A stretch of 64,000 nt of DNA from Sciurus carolinensis (lineage: Eukaryota; Chordata; Mammalia; Rodentia; Sciuridae). Shown here in pieces: positions 45,370 to 57,009 of the stretch (position 1 is the stretch's first letter; the number at the start of each line of letters is the position of its first letter). Under the pieces are notes generated by a model. It did no database searches. It saw only the letters and a program-made list of their open reading frames with translations, and was not told where the DNA came from. The position numbers were made by a program, and so were the translations under genes. Location of the stretch: contig NC_062226.1 of the NCBI RefSeq assembly GCF_902686445.1, positions 10,760,001-10,824,000 on the forward strand, given 5' to 3'.

Positions 45370-48230
45370 TCTATTTTTATTTACATTTTGGACAAATAAA
45401 ATGACAGCTATCTCAGAACATCAACAGTGCAGAGATAATGGCAACTTCTCTGAACTCACTTAATTCTTACTTTACAGGAATTAATTCTAAAACTTTCCCC
45501 TACATAAGCTGATGAATCTGTTGGGTTTTGTAACCTCTAAAGTTATTAGTCTCACCATTGGTATTTTGGGTGAATAGCAAATTATATGAAGCCCCTTTTC
45601 TCCCTCCTCCACACCAGGAGATGAAGGATGTTCTCTGGACAAGGAGGAGGAGGGTGAAGTACTGTGGTGTGTGGAGGAGGGAAGATTATTTGTCAGATTT
45701 TGTTTTACTGGAATATTTTCCCCTAAGATTTCATGAGATGAGTGTATGTCATCTTTTTTCCCCAAAGATTTCCCCCCTAATGTTACCTCATTTTCTAAAC
45801 TTTCATTAATAGCTTTTTGCAGCTGAAGCAAATATTTTAGATCTTTCTTGTACTCTCCTCGAGCTGGGAGTGTCTTTCACACATCAAAGGCAGATACGAG
45901 CCTCTCATTAAAAGATAGTGTGAGTTCATCATCTCCGAGGAGTGGGACCTGAAAACCTGAGATAACTTTCAGCTACATGTCCTATCTAAGCTGCTCTGAG
46001 ATTTTTTTCTGTGGGTTACCACATTTTTTTCTCAATTCGTCACTCCCAGATGCTTCAAAATCTGGCTTTCTCCCTTAGTTTTATTTATATCTAAAAATTA
46101 TCTTTATTCAGAACAGGAAGTTAGTTGTAGCACTTAGGAAAGATAAATGTTTTAAGATTTATTTTTTTTAATAAGAAAATCAAGAATCCTGAGGCTTAGG
46201 AAGAAAGCCCATGGGCTGCTTATTATTTTCTCACTGCACTGCCTGCTCCAGTGTCTATAAGGTAATTATTTGAAACTTCTTAAGTCAGCTCTGAAAATGC
46301 CACAAATCCTCCCTTTCCTAACTTTTGCTAATGAAAACACTAAAATCAGAGTGGTTGAATGGATTTCTTGAGAGAGTGAAGGACAACTGATTATGTCCTG
46401 CAGACTTCATTCCTGAAAACATTTTTATGTCCTGGTAAAGGCTGGCATGTTATATTGTGGCTAAAAACTGGACTAAGTATTTTGAGCTCCTTTTGTTTGT
46501 ATGTATACCTAGCACATAAATGAATATATTACAACAAAATATTACAGGTTCTATTGTTTGAGAAATAGCCTTGCCAAATCCAGAATAAGTCTTTTCTGTA
46601 GTATTTATTTTCCTTACTTTGGTCAATTTCAAGTTCTGTGTTAGTATTTTCTAGCCAAAGGTGAAAGTTGTCTCCAGATTAATATTAGGTTGGCCTGCCA
46701 GCCAAATCCCAGGCAACCCAATGAATTACTCCCTTTGATAGTAGAAAGGTCCAGTTCAAGTTGCTCTGAATGGCATTTAACTATAAAACAATAGCCTTAA
46801 CAAAAGTTGCTGGTGTCCTTCAAATGGTTTCTTACTGGTAGCCAATACTTTTGACTTAAGATATGAGGCCTGCCAGTAACAAATCGGAGTGTAAGCTTTC
46901 AGAACATTGCTTAGCAAATGAATAGTGAGAGAAGGAAGAGAACTATACATAAATGTATTGAAAATGCGTGAAATAAAAAAATGAAAACCAAGCAAACAAA
47001 ACGACATCACCACACATGTACATGCACACCCAGAAGCTGTTGACTCGGCAGTTTTTCATTCTTTATGGCTCTAGGGACAGGTTTAAATTGGGGTTTTTTT
47101 TTTTTTTTAATTCTCTTGTGCTGTGTTGAACAGAAAGGCAATGTTTGATATAATCTGGCCCAGATGTCAGCAATGTGCAGCTTTGCAATGGTTATTTATC
47201 TTTAGGTTTTTACTCAGTAAAAGGAGAATCAGCAAACAATTGTTTAGGTTGTAAATTATATTTAGAGACTTTTTGAGATCTTGCATATGTAACAAGTGAA
47301 CATATAGATTAGTTTGAATATGTTTTAAATTTAATTTCATTTTAGCTATTAATCTTAAAATCCTCTTTAACAAACGCTGGTTATGAGTCCCTTGATAGAT
47401 GTTAATGTGTTCAGTGCCTTGCATTCTGGATAGTGTTCCTTTTATTTCAATTTCTCATTCTTCTGGGAAGTTTCCTCAGCTATGACTGTTAAACTAGTAG
47501 GCTCTTTTAAATGGTCTTTGAAAGAATTTTCTCATAAATTTCCCAGAAGTATATTTGCATTTGTTAGTTAGTAACAGCTTATAATGCAAGTGGCAAAACT
47601 TGAGTAGCAGTTCTCATGTGGTAGTCTCTTTGCTCACATTGGGGTGTGAGGATTGATTGTCTTAGAATTCAGGTGTGTTATTTTAAGAGTGTTTATGTTT
47701 TAAAAGATGAGAATTGCTCATGATTTATACCCATCCATTGTCTGCCCCCTTTGAAGTGCTGCCTATGACTGCTAAATCCCCTGGAGAGAGGGATTTTGAA
47801 ATTTCCTTTTGGGAGTGGAAAGAGGTAGACCCTCTGTTGTCATATAATACTATTTTAAAGATCAAGGAATCACATGAAAATCTTTGCTCCTATTGTTTTT
47901 TTACCCAACTCAACAGGGTTTTCTTAGTAAATTTAATTTGAGTTACTCCGTTATATAGTCAGTTACCCTTTAAGAATTGAGTTCAACTCAAGGTCAAATT
48001 TTAAAATTTAAAAATATTTTCCATATTAGATGCCAGTAGTAATTCTAACCCAGTACAATAATAATTTGAACCCAGGCAGGATTAACTACTGTTACATTAG
48101 GTAACCTGATTGACTTTAATGAAATTTTTGTTTGATTTAAAAAAGTTGAATAAATTACATTGACATACTATAACTTTAAGATCACTAACTTCATAACCTT
48201 GATAAAGCACTCTCCACAAATGGCCTCACT
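45370..48230. other. Unannotated intronic DNA
   Basis: AT-rich unique sequence with a T-run at about 47093-47108. The open frames at 45487-45831 and 45558-45809 lie on opposite strands and neither resembles a known protein. Confidence 0.45.
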
Positions 48231-48239
48231 GTAGTATGT

Positions 48240-48370
48240 GGAAAGATTAGGAGCTTTGGGACCAGGGGTTCAGTTGTGTATGTACGGCTAATAGGCCAGG
48301 TAATATTGGGCAGGATGCCTGACCTGGTCAGCCTCTTCTGTAAAATGACAACTGGATAGTTGTCATTGTC
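48240..48370 (+). repeat. MIR SINE, sense
   Basis: 'aggagctttgggaccagggg', then 'tcagcctcttctgtaaaatg'. Confidence 0.55.
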
Positions 48371-48784
48371 CCTTAAGACTCAAATATGTGATTTTTATAA
48401 AAATTCAAATCAAAATCATCTTATTAAGTTTCAGTGAGCTCATTAGGGCTTTATTGCCACAATTCATGTTTCTTGGACATTTCCTTCCTCATTCCACCAA
48501 TGTGTTTGAGCTGCATGATCAGAGGGATTACAGAAGTTTTAGTGCAGTCTTCCTAATGCATGGCAATATTTAAAAAGTTTAATTGCATTTGATTATTAGC
48601 ACTTTGTCACTTTTCAATGGGATATTAAATATGAGACCTAATTTATTCTTTAGGTAGGGACACTGCCTCAATGCTATTACATTCTCTTTCCTAAGAGCTA
48701 TCCCCTGGGGAAACTAAGAGGGCAAGGGATTTTTTTCTCTTGTAACAACATGACTGAAGAACCACTAGGTTAGCAGAGGAGAGA

Positions 48785-48915
48785 CCCTCTATCCCCACCC
48801 TGCTCAGAGCCAGATGAGCTATATGACTTTGAATGTACTGCTGGGCTTCTCTTCATTTGTAAAATGAAAATGATATTAGCTCTTCCAAGCACATTTGTAG
48901 AGAAGATGAAGTTCA
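48785..48915 (+). repeat. MIR SINE, sense
   Basis: 'agatgagctatatgactttg', then 'cttctcttcatttgtaaaat' with 'gaaaatgatattagc'. Confidence 0.62.
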
Positions 48916-49164
48916 ACTAGCTAGCTTCTGTGATTTTTCTAAAAGGGGGATGTTTTGGGGATTCAGAATACTTGACTAAGAATAAAAACTTCCTAAAAGG
49001 AAACACACCTCACTGCTTATCTTGTTACTCATGACAGGGCAATTTCTAGAAGTTCAGGCGAACACTGAATGTTATGTGTGCTGTGAGGAGAATGTGAACA
49101 AATCATGAACCTGGCTTTTTTGAGCCTTTAAAAGTCATGGGAGCATCCTAAAAGTTCTGGAAGT

Positions 49165-49410
49165 GAGTGCTGTTGTATGGTGGAAGGAGCCAAATAGGTT
49201 TGGGTTACTTACCAGCTTTCCTTGGCAATTTAGGATTTTTAATAAGTTACCTAATCTCTTTGAGCCCCCCTCCCCTCTTTTCATCTCTGAAATTCAGATA
49301 AAAGAACCTACCTCGCAGGGTTGTTGTAAGACAGGGTTTGCAAACCATTTTACAGAGTGTCTGAAAGGTAGTAGAGGTTCTATGAATGGTAATCATTCAT
49401 TTCCTCCCTG
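49165..49410 (+). repeat. MIR SINE, nearly full length, sense
   Basis: In order: 'gctgttgtatggtggaagga', 'ataagttacctaatctcttt', 'atctctgaaattcagataa' and 'ctcgcagggttgttgtaaga'. Confidence 0.75.
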
Positions 49411-49589
49411 GGGGGGGTGGTTTTACAAAATCTAGAAATGGTTATAGTGGAAAAAGGTGCACTTTAATTTTTATCAACTGATTGATACTTTGAAGATCAC
49501 TGAGCTTTTAGATGAATGTACCTTTGATTAATTCCTTGATTCTCTTGCGGGAGAAAGCCCAGATATAAATTCAGAAGGTTCAAGTCTCA

Positions 49590-49725
49590 ACTTGTGTTTA
49601 TTCAGCTGAATCTTCATAAACACATGCTAACTTTTCTAGACTTCTGTTTCCCCATCTATATACAGAAGGGCAGTAATAAACCCCTCAAAGGATTGTTTGG
49701 AGGACCATATCATAACATGTGATGC
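49590..49725 (+). repeat. MIR SINE, sense
   Basis: 'cttctgtttccccatctata' and 'aataaacccctcaaaggatt' with 'gtttggaggaccat'. Confidence 0.55.
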
Positions 49726-49914
49726 TCTTTTGGAGTAATCAATCCTGGTGACCAACTTGAAATCTAATAAAACTTTTTAAAAATGTAAAAAAAAAATTTT
49801 TTCCCCTCAAACTCTGTTTCCAAGCCTTCTCTTGGGAGGAAGTGTTAATGTGAGAGAATAAGGCAGAAACTCGCCAGAGTAGAAGCTCATCATGTCTGGA
49901 GAACTGGGTGCTGT

Positions 49915-50060
49915 GCCCATTTGTGCACACTGTCTCACTCAGTCTTCACAACAGCCCTGCAAGGGGGAAAATGTTAATTTATAGGGGGCCTTGAGGAATA
50001 GTTATTAATTAACTGTCAGCATTTGAACCTGGCTCTGACTCCCACTCTTTTATGCTCCCC
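49915..50060 (-). repeat. MIR SINE, antisense
   Basis: 'ctcactcagtcttcacaaca' with 'gccctgcaagggggaaaatg', then 'catttgaacctggctctgac'. Confidence 0.65.
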
Positions 50061-50411
50061 TATCTGATGTAGTTGAAGGGAACTTTTAGTGGGTGTCCTC
50101 AGGTGCTGGTATGATATGACAATGAGGATGGGGTGACATACAAGACATATGTTCCCCACATTCGTGTAACCTAGGGTTAATAGAGCAAGCACATAACTAT
50201 CTGTTGTAATATTGACCCCTGATAAAGAAAGCTGGATAATTAGGTAGTCATCTGTGTGTTTTAAACAGGTAAATTACCAACAGGTAGATGTTGGTTTCAG
50301 GGGATCCCATTATCATCTTATAATAGCTCTGCATTTTGGGTGAATGTAATGTCCTCCTTTTTCAGAACTTAAAAATAAAAACCGTGTTAAAACATGCATA
50401 AAAACTTGGTA

Positions 50412-50615
50412 ACAACTCATTTATCGAAAGCTCACTATTCAACAAATATATTCCATGCATTCTTTCATTAAATCTTCATACTAACCTTGTGAGAGGGCAC
50501 TGTGGTTCCCATTGTACAGATGAAGAAACTGAGGCTTGGCAAGATTAAGTAACTTGCCTAAAGTAATATTACTAAAACATGGCATGATTCTTTTCATTCA
50601 GACTCTGTATTCTAA
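50412..50615 (-). repeat. MIR SINE, antisense
   Basis: 'attaaatcttcatactaacc', 'gtacagatgaagaaactgag' with 'gcttggcaagattaagtaac', and 'ttgcctaaagtaatatt'. Confidence 0.78.
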
Positions 50616-50639
50616 GTTAAATTATATAATTGTATTTTA

Positions 50640-51515
50640 AAAGTTTATTCATATTTATCAAAATTTAGAGATTCTGAGACTTTTAAATTCTATCTTTAGT
50701 ACTTACATAACAGTAAAACTGTCTTCTTTGATGTATAATTTAATGAATTTTGAGACATGCGTACAATCATGTAGCTTCCACCACAATTAAAATACAAGCA
50801 GTTCTGTAATTCCCCCTTCCCCAGTCCCCTTGCTGCCCTCTGTAGTCATACCCTCCTCCTAAGCCCAACCACTGACTGATCTCGGTCTTCATAGTTTTTG
50901 CCTTTTCTAAAATGTCATAAATGGAATCAGGCAGGATTACCTTTTGGGATCTGGCATCTTCCACTCTGAGATTTTTTTCATGTTGTGTGTATCAGTGATT
51001 TATCCCTTTATATTGTTCAATAGGTCTTCCATTATATAAATGTATCCACCATTTGTTTATCCATTCTCCATTGAAGGACACTAGGGTTGTTTCATGTTTC
51101 TGTGGTTGTGAATAAAGCTGTTAAAAATAATCCTGAATAGGTTTTTGTGTGAACACAAGTTTTTGTTTCTCTTGAGCAAATAGCCTGGAGCAGGATTGCT
51201 TGGTTGTATGCTCAGGACATATACAACTTGATAAAAAACTGCTTGTTTTCCAAAGTGACTGTATTGCTTTGTACTTGCACCTGTAAGATATAGGAATTCT
51301 AGTTCTGAGTCTTTGTCAACATTTCATATCACTATTTTCTTACTTTCGTTATACTACACATGTAAAGGAATCTATTGTGATTATAATTTGCAGTTCCCTA
51401 ATGACCAATGATTTGGGGTGTATTTTTCTGTGCTTATTTGCCATCTGTATATCTTGTTTGGCAAAGTTCACATTTTTGCCTATTTAGACATAGACTTGCT
51501 TCCTTATTATTGAGT
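50640..51515 (-). repeat. L1M 3' UTR, antisense, part 1
   Basis: Landmarks in order: 'ctaaaatgtcataaatggaa', 'ccatttgtttatccattctc', 'ggttgtgaataaagctg' and 'ttctcttgagcaaatagcct'. All follow the reverse L1M consensus. The SINE insertion ends this part. Confidence 0.82.
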
Positions 51516-51528
51516 TTTAAGAGTTCTT

Positions 51529-51750
51529 CATGTTTTGTGTGTGTGTGTTGGGGGTTATCTGGGGGTTTAACCTGGGTGCTTAAGCACTGAGCTATATCCC
51601 TAACCCTTTTTATCTTTTATTTTGAGACAGGTTCCCACTAAGTTGCTTAGGGCCTTGCTAAGTTGCTGAAACTGGCTTTGAACTTGTGATCCTCCTGCCT
51701 CAGCCTCCCAAATTGCTGGGATTACAGGCATGCACCACAATGCCTGGATC
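51529..51750 (-). repeat. Dimeric B1-ID SINE, antisense, nested in L1
   Basis: A GT-rich tail is followed by the reverse ID part (aacctgggtgcttaagcact), then the reverse B1 part (gctgggattacaggcatgca). The flanks tttaagagttctt (51516-51528) and tttaagtattctt (51751-51763) match at 11 of 13 positions. Confidence 0.9.
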
Positions 51751-52196
51751 TTTAAGTATTCTTAACATAAATTTTTTGTCAGATGTGTGATTTGCAAATG
51801 GTTCCTCCCAGTCTGTGAATAGTCTCCATTCTCTTAACAGTGTTTTTTCACAAAGCAAAAGGTTTTAATTTATATAAAGTCTTAATACATCAATCTTACC
51901 TTTTATGAATTGTTTCTGGTCTCATATCTAGAATTTTTTTAGCCTAACAGAAGGTAACAAAGATTTTTCTCTCATGTTTTCTTCTAGAAGTTTTATAGTT
52001 TTATGTTTTACCTGTAGACCTATGAACCATTTTTGAGTTAAAGTTTCTAAAAGGTATAAGGTACAAGTTGTGGGTTTGGGTTTGTTTTTGTTTTATTTTT
52101 CTGTGTGGACATCTAGTTGTTCCAGTGTCGTCTGTTGAAAAGACTATCTTTTCTCCTTTGAATCACCTTTACACTTTTGCAAAAATTAGTTGACTA
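51751..52196 (-). repeat. L1M, antisense, part 2
   Basis: 'ttgtcagatgtgtgatttgc', 'ttctagaagttttatagttt' with 'tatgttttacctgtagacct', and 'gttgaaaagactatctt' follow reverse L1M directly after part 1. Confidence 0.85.
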
Positions 52197-52374
52197 GCCT
52201 GGCGTGGATTGCAAATGTCTGTAATCCCAGAGACTCCCGAGGCTGAGGCAGGAGAATCACAAGTTTGAGGTCAACTTCTACAACCTAGTGAGACCCAGTC
52301 TCAAAAAATAAAGAGTTGGGAATGTGGTTCAGTGGTAAGAATATCTGGTAACACAGATGCAGGTTCAATATCTG

Positions 52375-52407
<33 letters not shown>
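52197..52407 (+). repeat. Dimeric B1-ID SINE, sense, ending in (CA)n
   Basis: The B1 part is gcctggcgtggattgcaaat to 'gagacccagtctcaaaaaat'. The ID part follows (agagttgggaatgtggttca). A (CA)n microsatellite at 52378-52407 takes the place of the tail. Within the ID part the 16-mer aatatctggtaacaca occurs twice (52340-52355 and 52367-52382). Confidence 0.86.
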
Positions 52408-52408
<1 letters not shown>

Positions 52409-52860
52409 TGTGTGGGTCTGTTTCTGAATTCTATGCTATTCCATTGTTCTGTGTGTCTATCAATACCATACTGTCTTAAGTATGTCTTTACAGTAAATCT
52501 TGAAATCAGATAACCTGAGTTTTTCTATCTATGTTTTTGTCATTTCAAAATTGTGTTAGCTATTTTAGTTCCTTTGCCTTTATATATAAATTTTGCTCTT
52601 CTAATTCTTTGGTCTTTGATATCTACAGAAAATCCTACTGGGATTTGGACAGATATTGGGTTGAGTGTATAAATCAACTTGAGGAAAGATGAACAGTATT
52701 TGAATCTTCCAATCCACAAACACAGTACATCTTTCCATCTATTCTTTGATTCTTTCCCTCTATTTTTTGTAGTTCTCAGCATAAAATTTCTTCATGTCTT
52801 TTGTTAGATTTATGCCTAAATATTTCTTTCCTGTATTTTTTTTTTTTTTCTCTTTTTGGT
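52408..52860 (-). repeat. L1M, antisense, part 3
   Basis: 'ctattccattgttctgtgtg', 'atcaataccatactgtctta', 'gaatcttccaatccac' and 'agatttatgcctaaatattt' continue the reverse L1 into ORF2-derived sequence. The 153-codon frame starting at 52801 begins inside this fossil. Confidence 0.82.
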
Positions 52861-52869
52861 ACCAATAAG

Positions 52870-53470
52870 TGTTACGAGCAAAAAAATAAAATCCTGAGTT
52901 TTCATTACTTTTATTCAAACTTCTCAAGTCTTTGTGTTCTGAAGGTATTTTCCTATTATTTAATATCTTTAGCACGTAAAAGATTGTTTCTTGATGTTTG
53001 TTCTTCTTTGAATCATCATCTGTTTGTGATCTCACAGCCCTTGCACCATTTTGTAATTATGATGTCAAAGAAAGTAGCTTCAAAGGCTGCATACATCTGG
53101 GAGGATCTGAAAAGTGTTCTTCTCTGCACAGGTGGATCAGGCTGGAGACAGTATCCATGTTTCCTTCTTTCCACTGGTGTCATAGGAGTTTTAGAGTTTT
53201 TTGTTTGTTTTGCTCTGCACTTAGGAATACCATCCATCTTTTTTTACATCAGAAAAATCTAGTTCAAAAATATAGATATTAACTTTTATCGATAGAAATG
53301 AGACGGTATAGTAGATACTTTGGAAAAAGTTGTTTTTTGACTTTTTACTCTTAGACAACTAAACAAAAAACAGTTTCAGGGAAAATAAGAGCAGCTGTTC
53401 CCCTCATTATATTTCCTTTAGTGGTTCTGTACCATCTCCTGTTCATGTTTTATTGTTGTGTAGTTTACAT
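52870..53470. other. Intronic DNA with unassigned open frames
   Basis: After the L1 signal fades, the sequence is unique. A 153-codon frame (52801-53262) starts in L1 DNA and has a hydrophobic, low-complexity composition with no domain, so it is not called a gene. Confidence 0.45.
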
Positions 53471-53479
53471 GCTTGGAGC

Positions 53480-53680
53480 ACTGCCAGGTGGAGAGGAGAT
53501 ATCATGCCTAATACCTTTAACATTCACCATCCATTCAATTCTTGTCACCACCTGGTAAATTACAGATGGCAACAGTGAACTTCAGAGTGATCTAGCTTAA
53601 GTTAGGTGACTGCTCAGAGGGTATAACTTCAGCTCAGATCCTAGGCACAGAGTCCTGACCTTTCCCACTCTGGCCTCAAA
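53480..53680 (-). repeat. MIR SINE, antisense
   Basis: 'catgcctaatacctttaaca', 'gtaaattacagatggcaaca' and 'agttaggtgactgctcagag'. Confidence 0.58.
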
Positions 53681-53989
53681 GTGTCTTCTCCAATTTTATT
53701 ACCTTATGTGGCTAACTTTTTTGGGTGATATGATCCTTAGAATATCTGCTGAAAGTTCCTGGAACCATCTCCAAAAATATTTTTGGGTGTCCTTATAAAG
53801 TTTTATAGACAGTAAAGGTTTTCATAGAACTCCCTTTTATGATTTCTGGATCCTAGGTTAAAAATTTACATTTAAGATCTCTTTACTTGCCAATTTGTTT
53901 TTCTTCCATTATCAAGAATCATGCAAGTACTGATTTCCTCTTTTGCGACCCTTGGGCACAAATTTGACACTACCCATGAGGGTATGTGT

Positions 53990-54140
53990 GCATGGGCAAC
54001 TGCTAAAGGCCAAGAAGCTCTTCCTTCTGTTCATTCATTCTTTTCAATCTTTCAAGCTCGGTGCTGACTGCTGGAGATTCAGCTGTGAATAAAGCACTAT
54101 CCTTGTCCTGAAGGACTTCAAGGTCTAGTGCATTTTGGAA
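53990..54140 (-). repeat. L2 3' end, antisense
   Basis: 'gttcattcattcttttcaat' and 'ctgctggagattcagctgtg' with 'aataaagcactatccttgtc', then 'caaggtctagtg'. Confidence 0.65.
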
Positions 54141-54174
54141 ATGGTCTTGCTTGGAATGGCTAAAGTATGTTCAT

Positions 54175-54420
54175 GTGATACAGAGAGGCAGCATGGGGTA
54201 GAGGAAGAATCTGGACTCATATTCAGACTTGGATTTAATTTTAGGCAAGTTACTATTGAATTATCCTAAGCCTTTGCCTAAAGGGATTAATGATAATACC
54301 TATCTTAAGTATTTGGTAAAAATGAATTCTTCTGGAAATTTAGTACATATAAAATCCTGAGATAACCTGTTGGAGACCAAGCCTTTAGTAAATTTCAGCC
54401 ATTATCATTAATTCAAACTT
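54175..54420 (+). repeat. MIR SINE, nearly full length, sense
   Basis: 'aggcagcatggggtagagga', 'ttttaggcaagttactattg', 'taatgataatacctatctta' and 'accaagcctttagtaaattt'. Confidence 0.7.
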
Positions 54421-54429
54421 TGTATTCCA

Positions 54430-56005
54430 CACATATTTGAGAATAAGTCAATACCGTGAACCAGATACTGTAAATAGAGTTGGACATAAAAGTAATGCCA
54501 TGGCAAAGCACAAACTTTGATGTCTAACATCTGCATTCACTAATATCCAATCAGATTTTGCTGAAAATTGGTTTAAATAGTAGATATATTCCATTGTACA
54601 GTTTTTTCCTACTTGCTGAACGCTGAGCTTATTTTTCTTTTGTCATTTGTTGTTTACCTGTTAAAATTCAGTTTATAAGGAACCACATAGGTATTTCCTC
54701 AGGAAGAAAACTGCCTCAAGATTTCCATGGCATAATTTTTGACTGGATTAAGTTATTCCACCTTTGAAGTCAGTCACAGCCTGAAAGCACAAGAAGTTGT
54801 TTACAAAGGAGTCCATCGATTCTCCTTCTTTCTCTGGAACCATCCGAGCAGTGAGACCCGCTCAGTCTGTTTGGCACAGTGGCTGCTCTCTGCTGGCTGG
54901 GGCCCTCCTGCTGCTGGTCAGAGGATGCTCCAGAGCTCCGCTTGTGCAGAGCAGAGCCCGCCTGCAGATCTGCTTGTGGTTAGCTGGGGCCTGCGACCAT
55001 GCACCACGGCCTGCTGCTTTAGTTGCAATATCTTTTCCTTAATATTTTCCATCTGGCCCACAGTGACCTATAAAGACAGACATAAACCAGGGTTTGAATT
55101 ATGAGGAGGGTGATGCTGAAATGCTTCCAAATCTCACTCTAGAACCTGCGGGCTGGGCAGCTGCCTGTGCATACTGGACAGAAGGAAACTTTTCTCAAGT
55201 TGGTTTGCAGAGCATTTAGTCACATCAAAGACCTAAGCTATTCAACTTTTAAGTGTTTTAAAAGGCTTTATAAATTCCTTTTCTGAATGTCACTGAATTT
55301 TAGCATTTAACTCACAATTACACTGATATTGAAGATTTTTGAGCAAAAATATAACAAGGGTCACGAGAGCATTTCATATTCAACTTCTAAGATTTTAACT
55401 GTATCCAAAGGTTTAACAATTAGTGAGGCATATGGCATAATTGGTGTCATTGTGCTCTGAGTGGTATTGCAATTGCAGGGATGTTTTACTGTAAAGTTAG
55501 GACTCTTTGAAACAGTTCAAAAAGGAGTAAGAGTTGCTTTTTAAATTTCTCTTTGCTAAGAATTTTCCTGATGATGCATTTATTATAGCTTTGGAGCCAG
55601 ATTGAAATGGTAGACACTAAAGCCAATTTCATACTTTGGAGTGATTCAAAGCCGATTTGAAATATTAGTCAAAACCAAAATGCAGGTTCAGATTTTGACC
55701 ATTCGTATGTGCTACAAAAGCACTTGGGGATAATTTGTATTTTTTTTACAGCTTCATTCTTTGGGGAATTACTGTTCTTTTTATTCTCAGAATATCATTT
55801 TGATTAAGAAGTGAGTTGCTTTCTGGAGGACAACTTGCACTCAGAGAGGTTGTAATTCAGTTTCTGTGACACAGCATTGAAGAAAAGCCTGGGGCGGCCT
55901 GGCCAGACATTTTGATTCTCAGACCTCAAGTCCATGCTGCCACCTCCTGTCTGCATCCTAGCTTTCATTTAAAATCAACCAGATTTCTCTTCTGAAGTCA
56001 GCTCG
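54430..56005. other. Unannotated intronic DNA
   Basis: Unique sequence. The segment at 54739-55104 is GC-richer and open for 121 codons without a recognisable domain or splice context. Confidence 0.45.
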
Positions 56006-56012
56006 GTAACTT

Positions 56013-56100
56013 TTTTTTTTTTTTTTTTGGTAATTTTATGCTCCGTCTGTCCTCTCTCTTCCCTTCTCCTCTTCTCCTCCCCTCTCTCTGCTCACTCCAG
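56013..56100. other. T-run and long polypyrimidine tract ending in CAG
   Basis: A T-run (about 56013-56028) is followed by an almost pure C/T stretch (about 56045-56090) that ends 'ctcactccag' at 56100. It has the make-up of a strong splice acceptor, but no exon was recognised after it. Confidence 0.6.
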
Positions 56101-56464
56101 GTGGTTAACTCTTTGTGCCAAAGTTGAAGTCAGATTTGGCCTGGAGCCAACAGAGTTGAGAATGTGGTGTTTACTTTTCAGTTCCACTACAGGGTGAAAT
56201 TCATAGGAAGCCTCATTAGGAAAGTTAGGTGTGTGTGGTTTTAGAAGTTGATTAGATGCTCCACAGGTGATCTAATAGCTCCTCCTCTTTCAGTCTCCTT
56301 TAGTCAGTGGTGCTTGTTTTATATAGTAACTCTCAATTTCCCAGTCTGGGGGTTACGATGGGAAATGCTGGTTAATTGGAGCAACCAACTGACTTTAAAA
56401 ATGGGGGTGAGCATCAGGTGCTAACAATACAAGAGTTGGAGTAGTTCAGTACCTTCGAAAAGAA

Positions 56465-56480
56465 GGAAGGAAGGAAGGAA
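56465..56480. repeat. (GGAA)4 microsatellite
   Basis: Four perfect GGAA units. Too short to say more than that ETS factors recognise this core. Confidence 0.9.
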
Positions 56481-56529
56481 AATTTAGAATTTTCCATGTT
56501 AACAATCTGGGCAGCAAAGATCACACTAG

Positions 56530-57005
56530 AATAGAGTTAGTGTTAGGAATAGTCCATCCACCGAGTGAGCACTGGTTCAGTAAACATTGCTGCATTCTGC
56601 TGTGAACCAAGCAATGCGGTTGCCACGTAGAGATAAGATGTCCTTGTGGAGAGATGGTCAAACCAGTGAACTCAATGTAACAAGTGTGCGAAAGCCCCTT
56701 GGGACATGGATCACTTAAATTGGTGGAAATGGGAAGTGCGATGGGACCTACAGGGCAACCAGGAGTGGTAACGTGAGTAGGGAATTTGGACAGGAATGGG
56801 AATAAGGAAGAACATTATAAGCAAGTTGAATAATATAGAGGCCTGCAAACAAGGGAGCATGGTGCTTCTGTGTGGCTTGTCATTCATTGTGCTGAAGCAC
56901 ACTCCAGCTCTGTGGGGAATGGTAGGGAGTCAAGTTGGGAGGCTCAGAGATGAAGGCCTTTACATGCCATGTAGTAGGTTTGGACTTCGTGTGGAAGGTG
57001 TGTGA
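56530..57005 (-). repeat. L2 fragment, antisense
   Basis: 'gtgagcactggttcagtaaa', 'ggagcatggtgcttctgtgt' and 'gatgaaggcctttacatgcc' with 'gtaggtttggacttcgtgtg' match the reverse L2 3' region. Confidence 0.62.
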
Positions 57006-57009
57006 ACAT

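Noticed and set aside
52801..53262. 153-codon open frame, the longest in the window
   Set aside because: It starts inside the antisense L1M fossil, has low-complexity hydrophobic content, and is opposed by another frame on the minus strand.
56004..56033. T-run flanked by ggtaa on both sides
   Set aside because: A 5-bp match is too short to call a target-site duplication.
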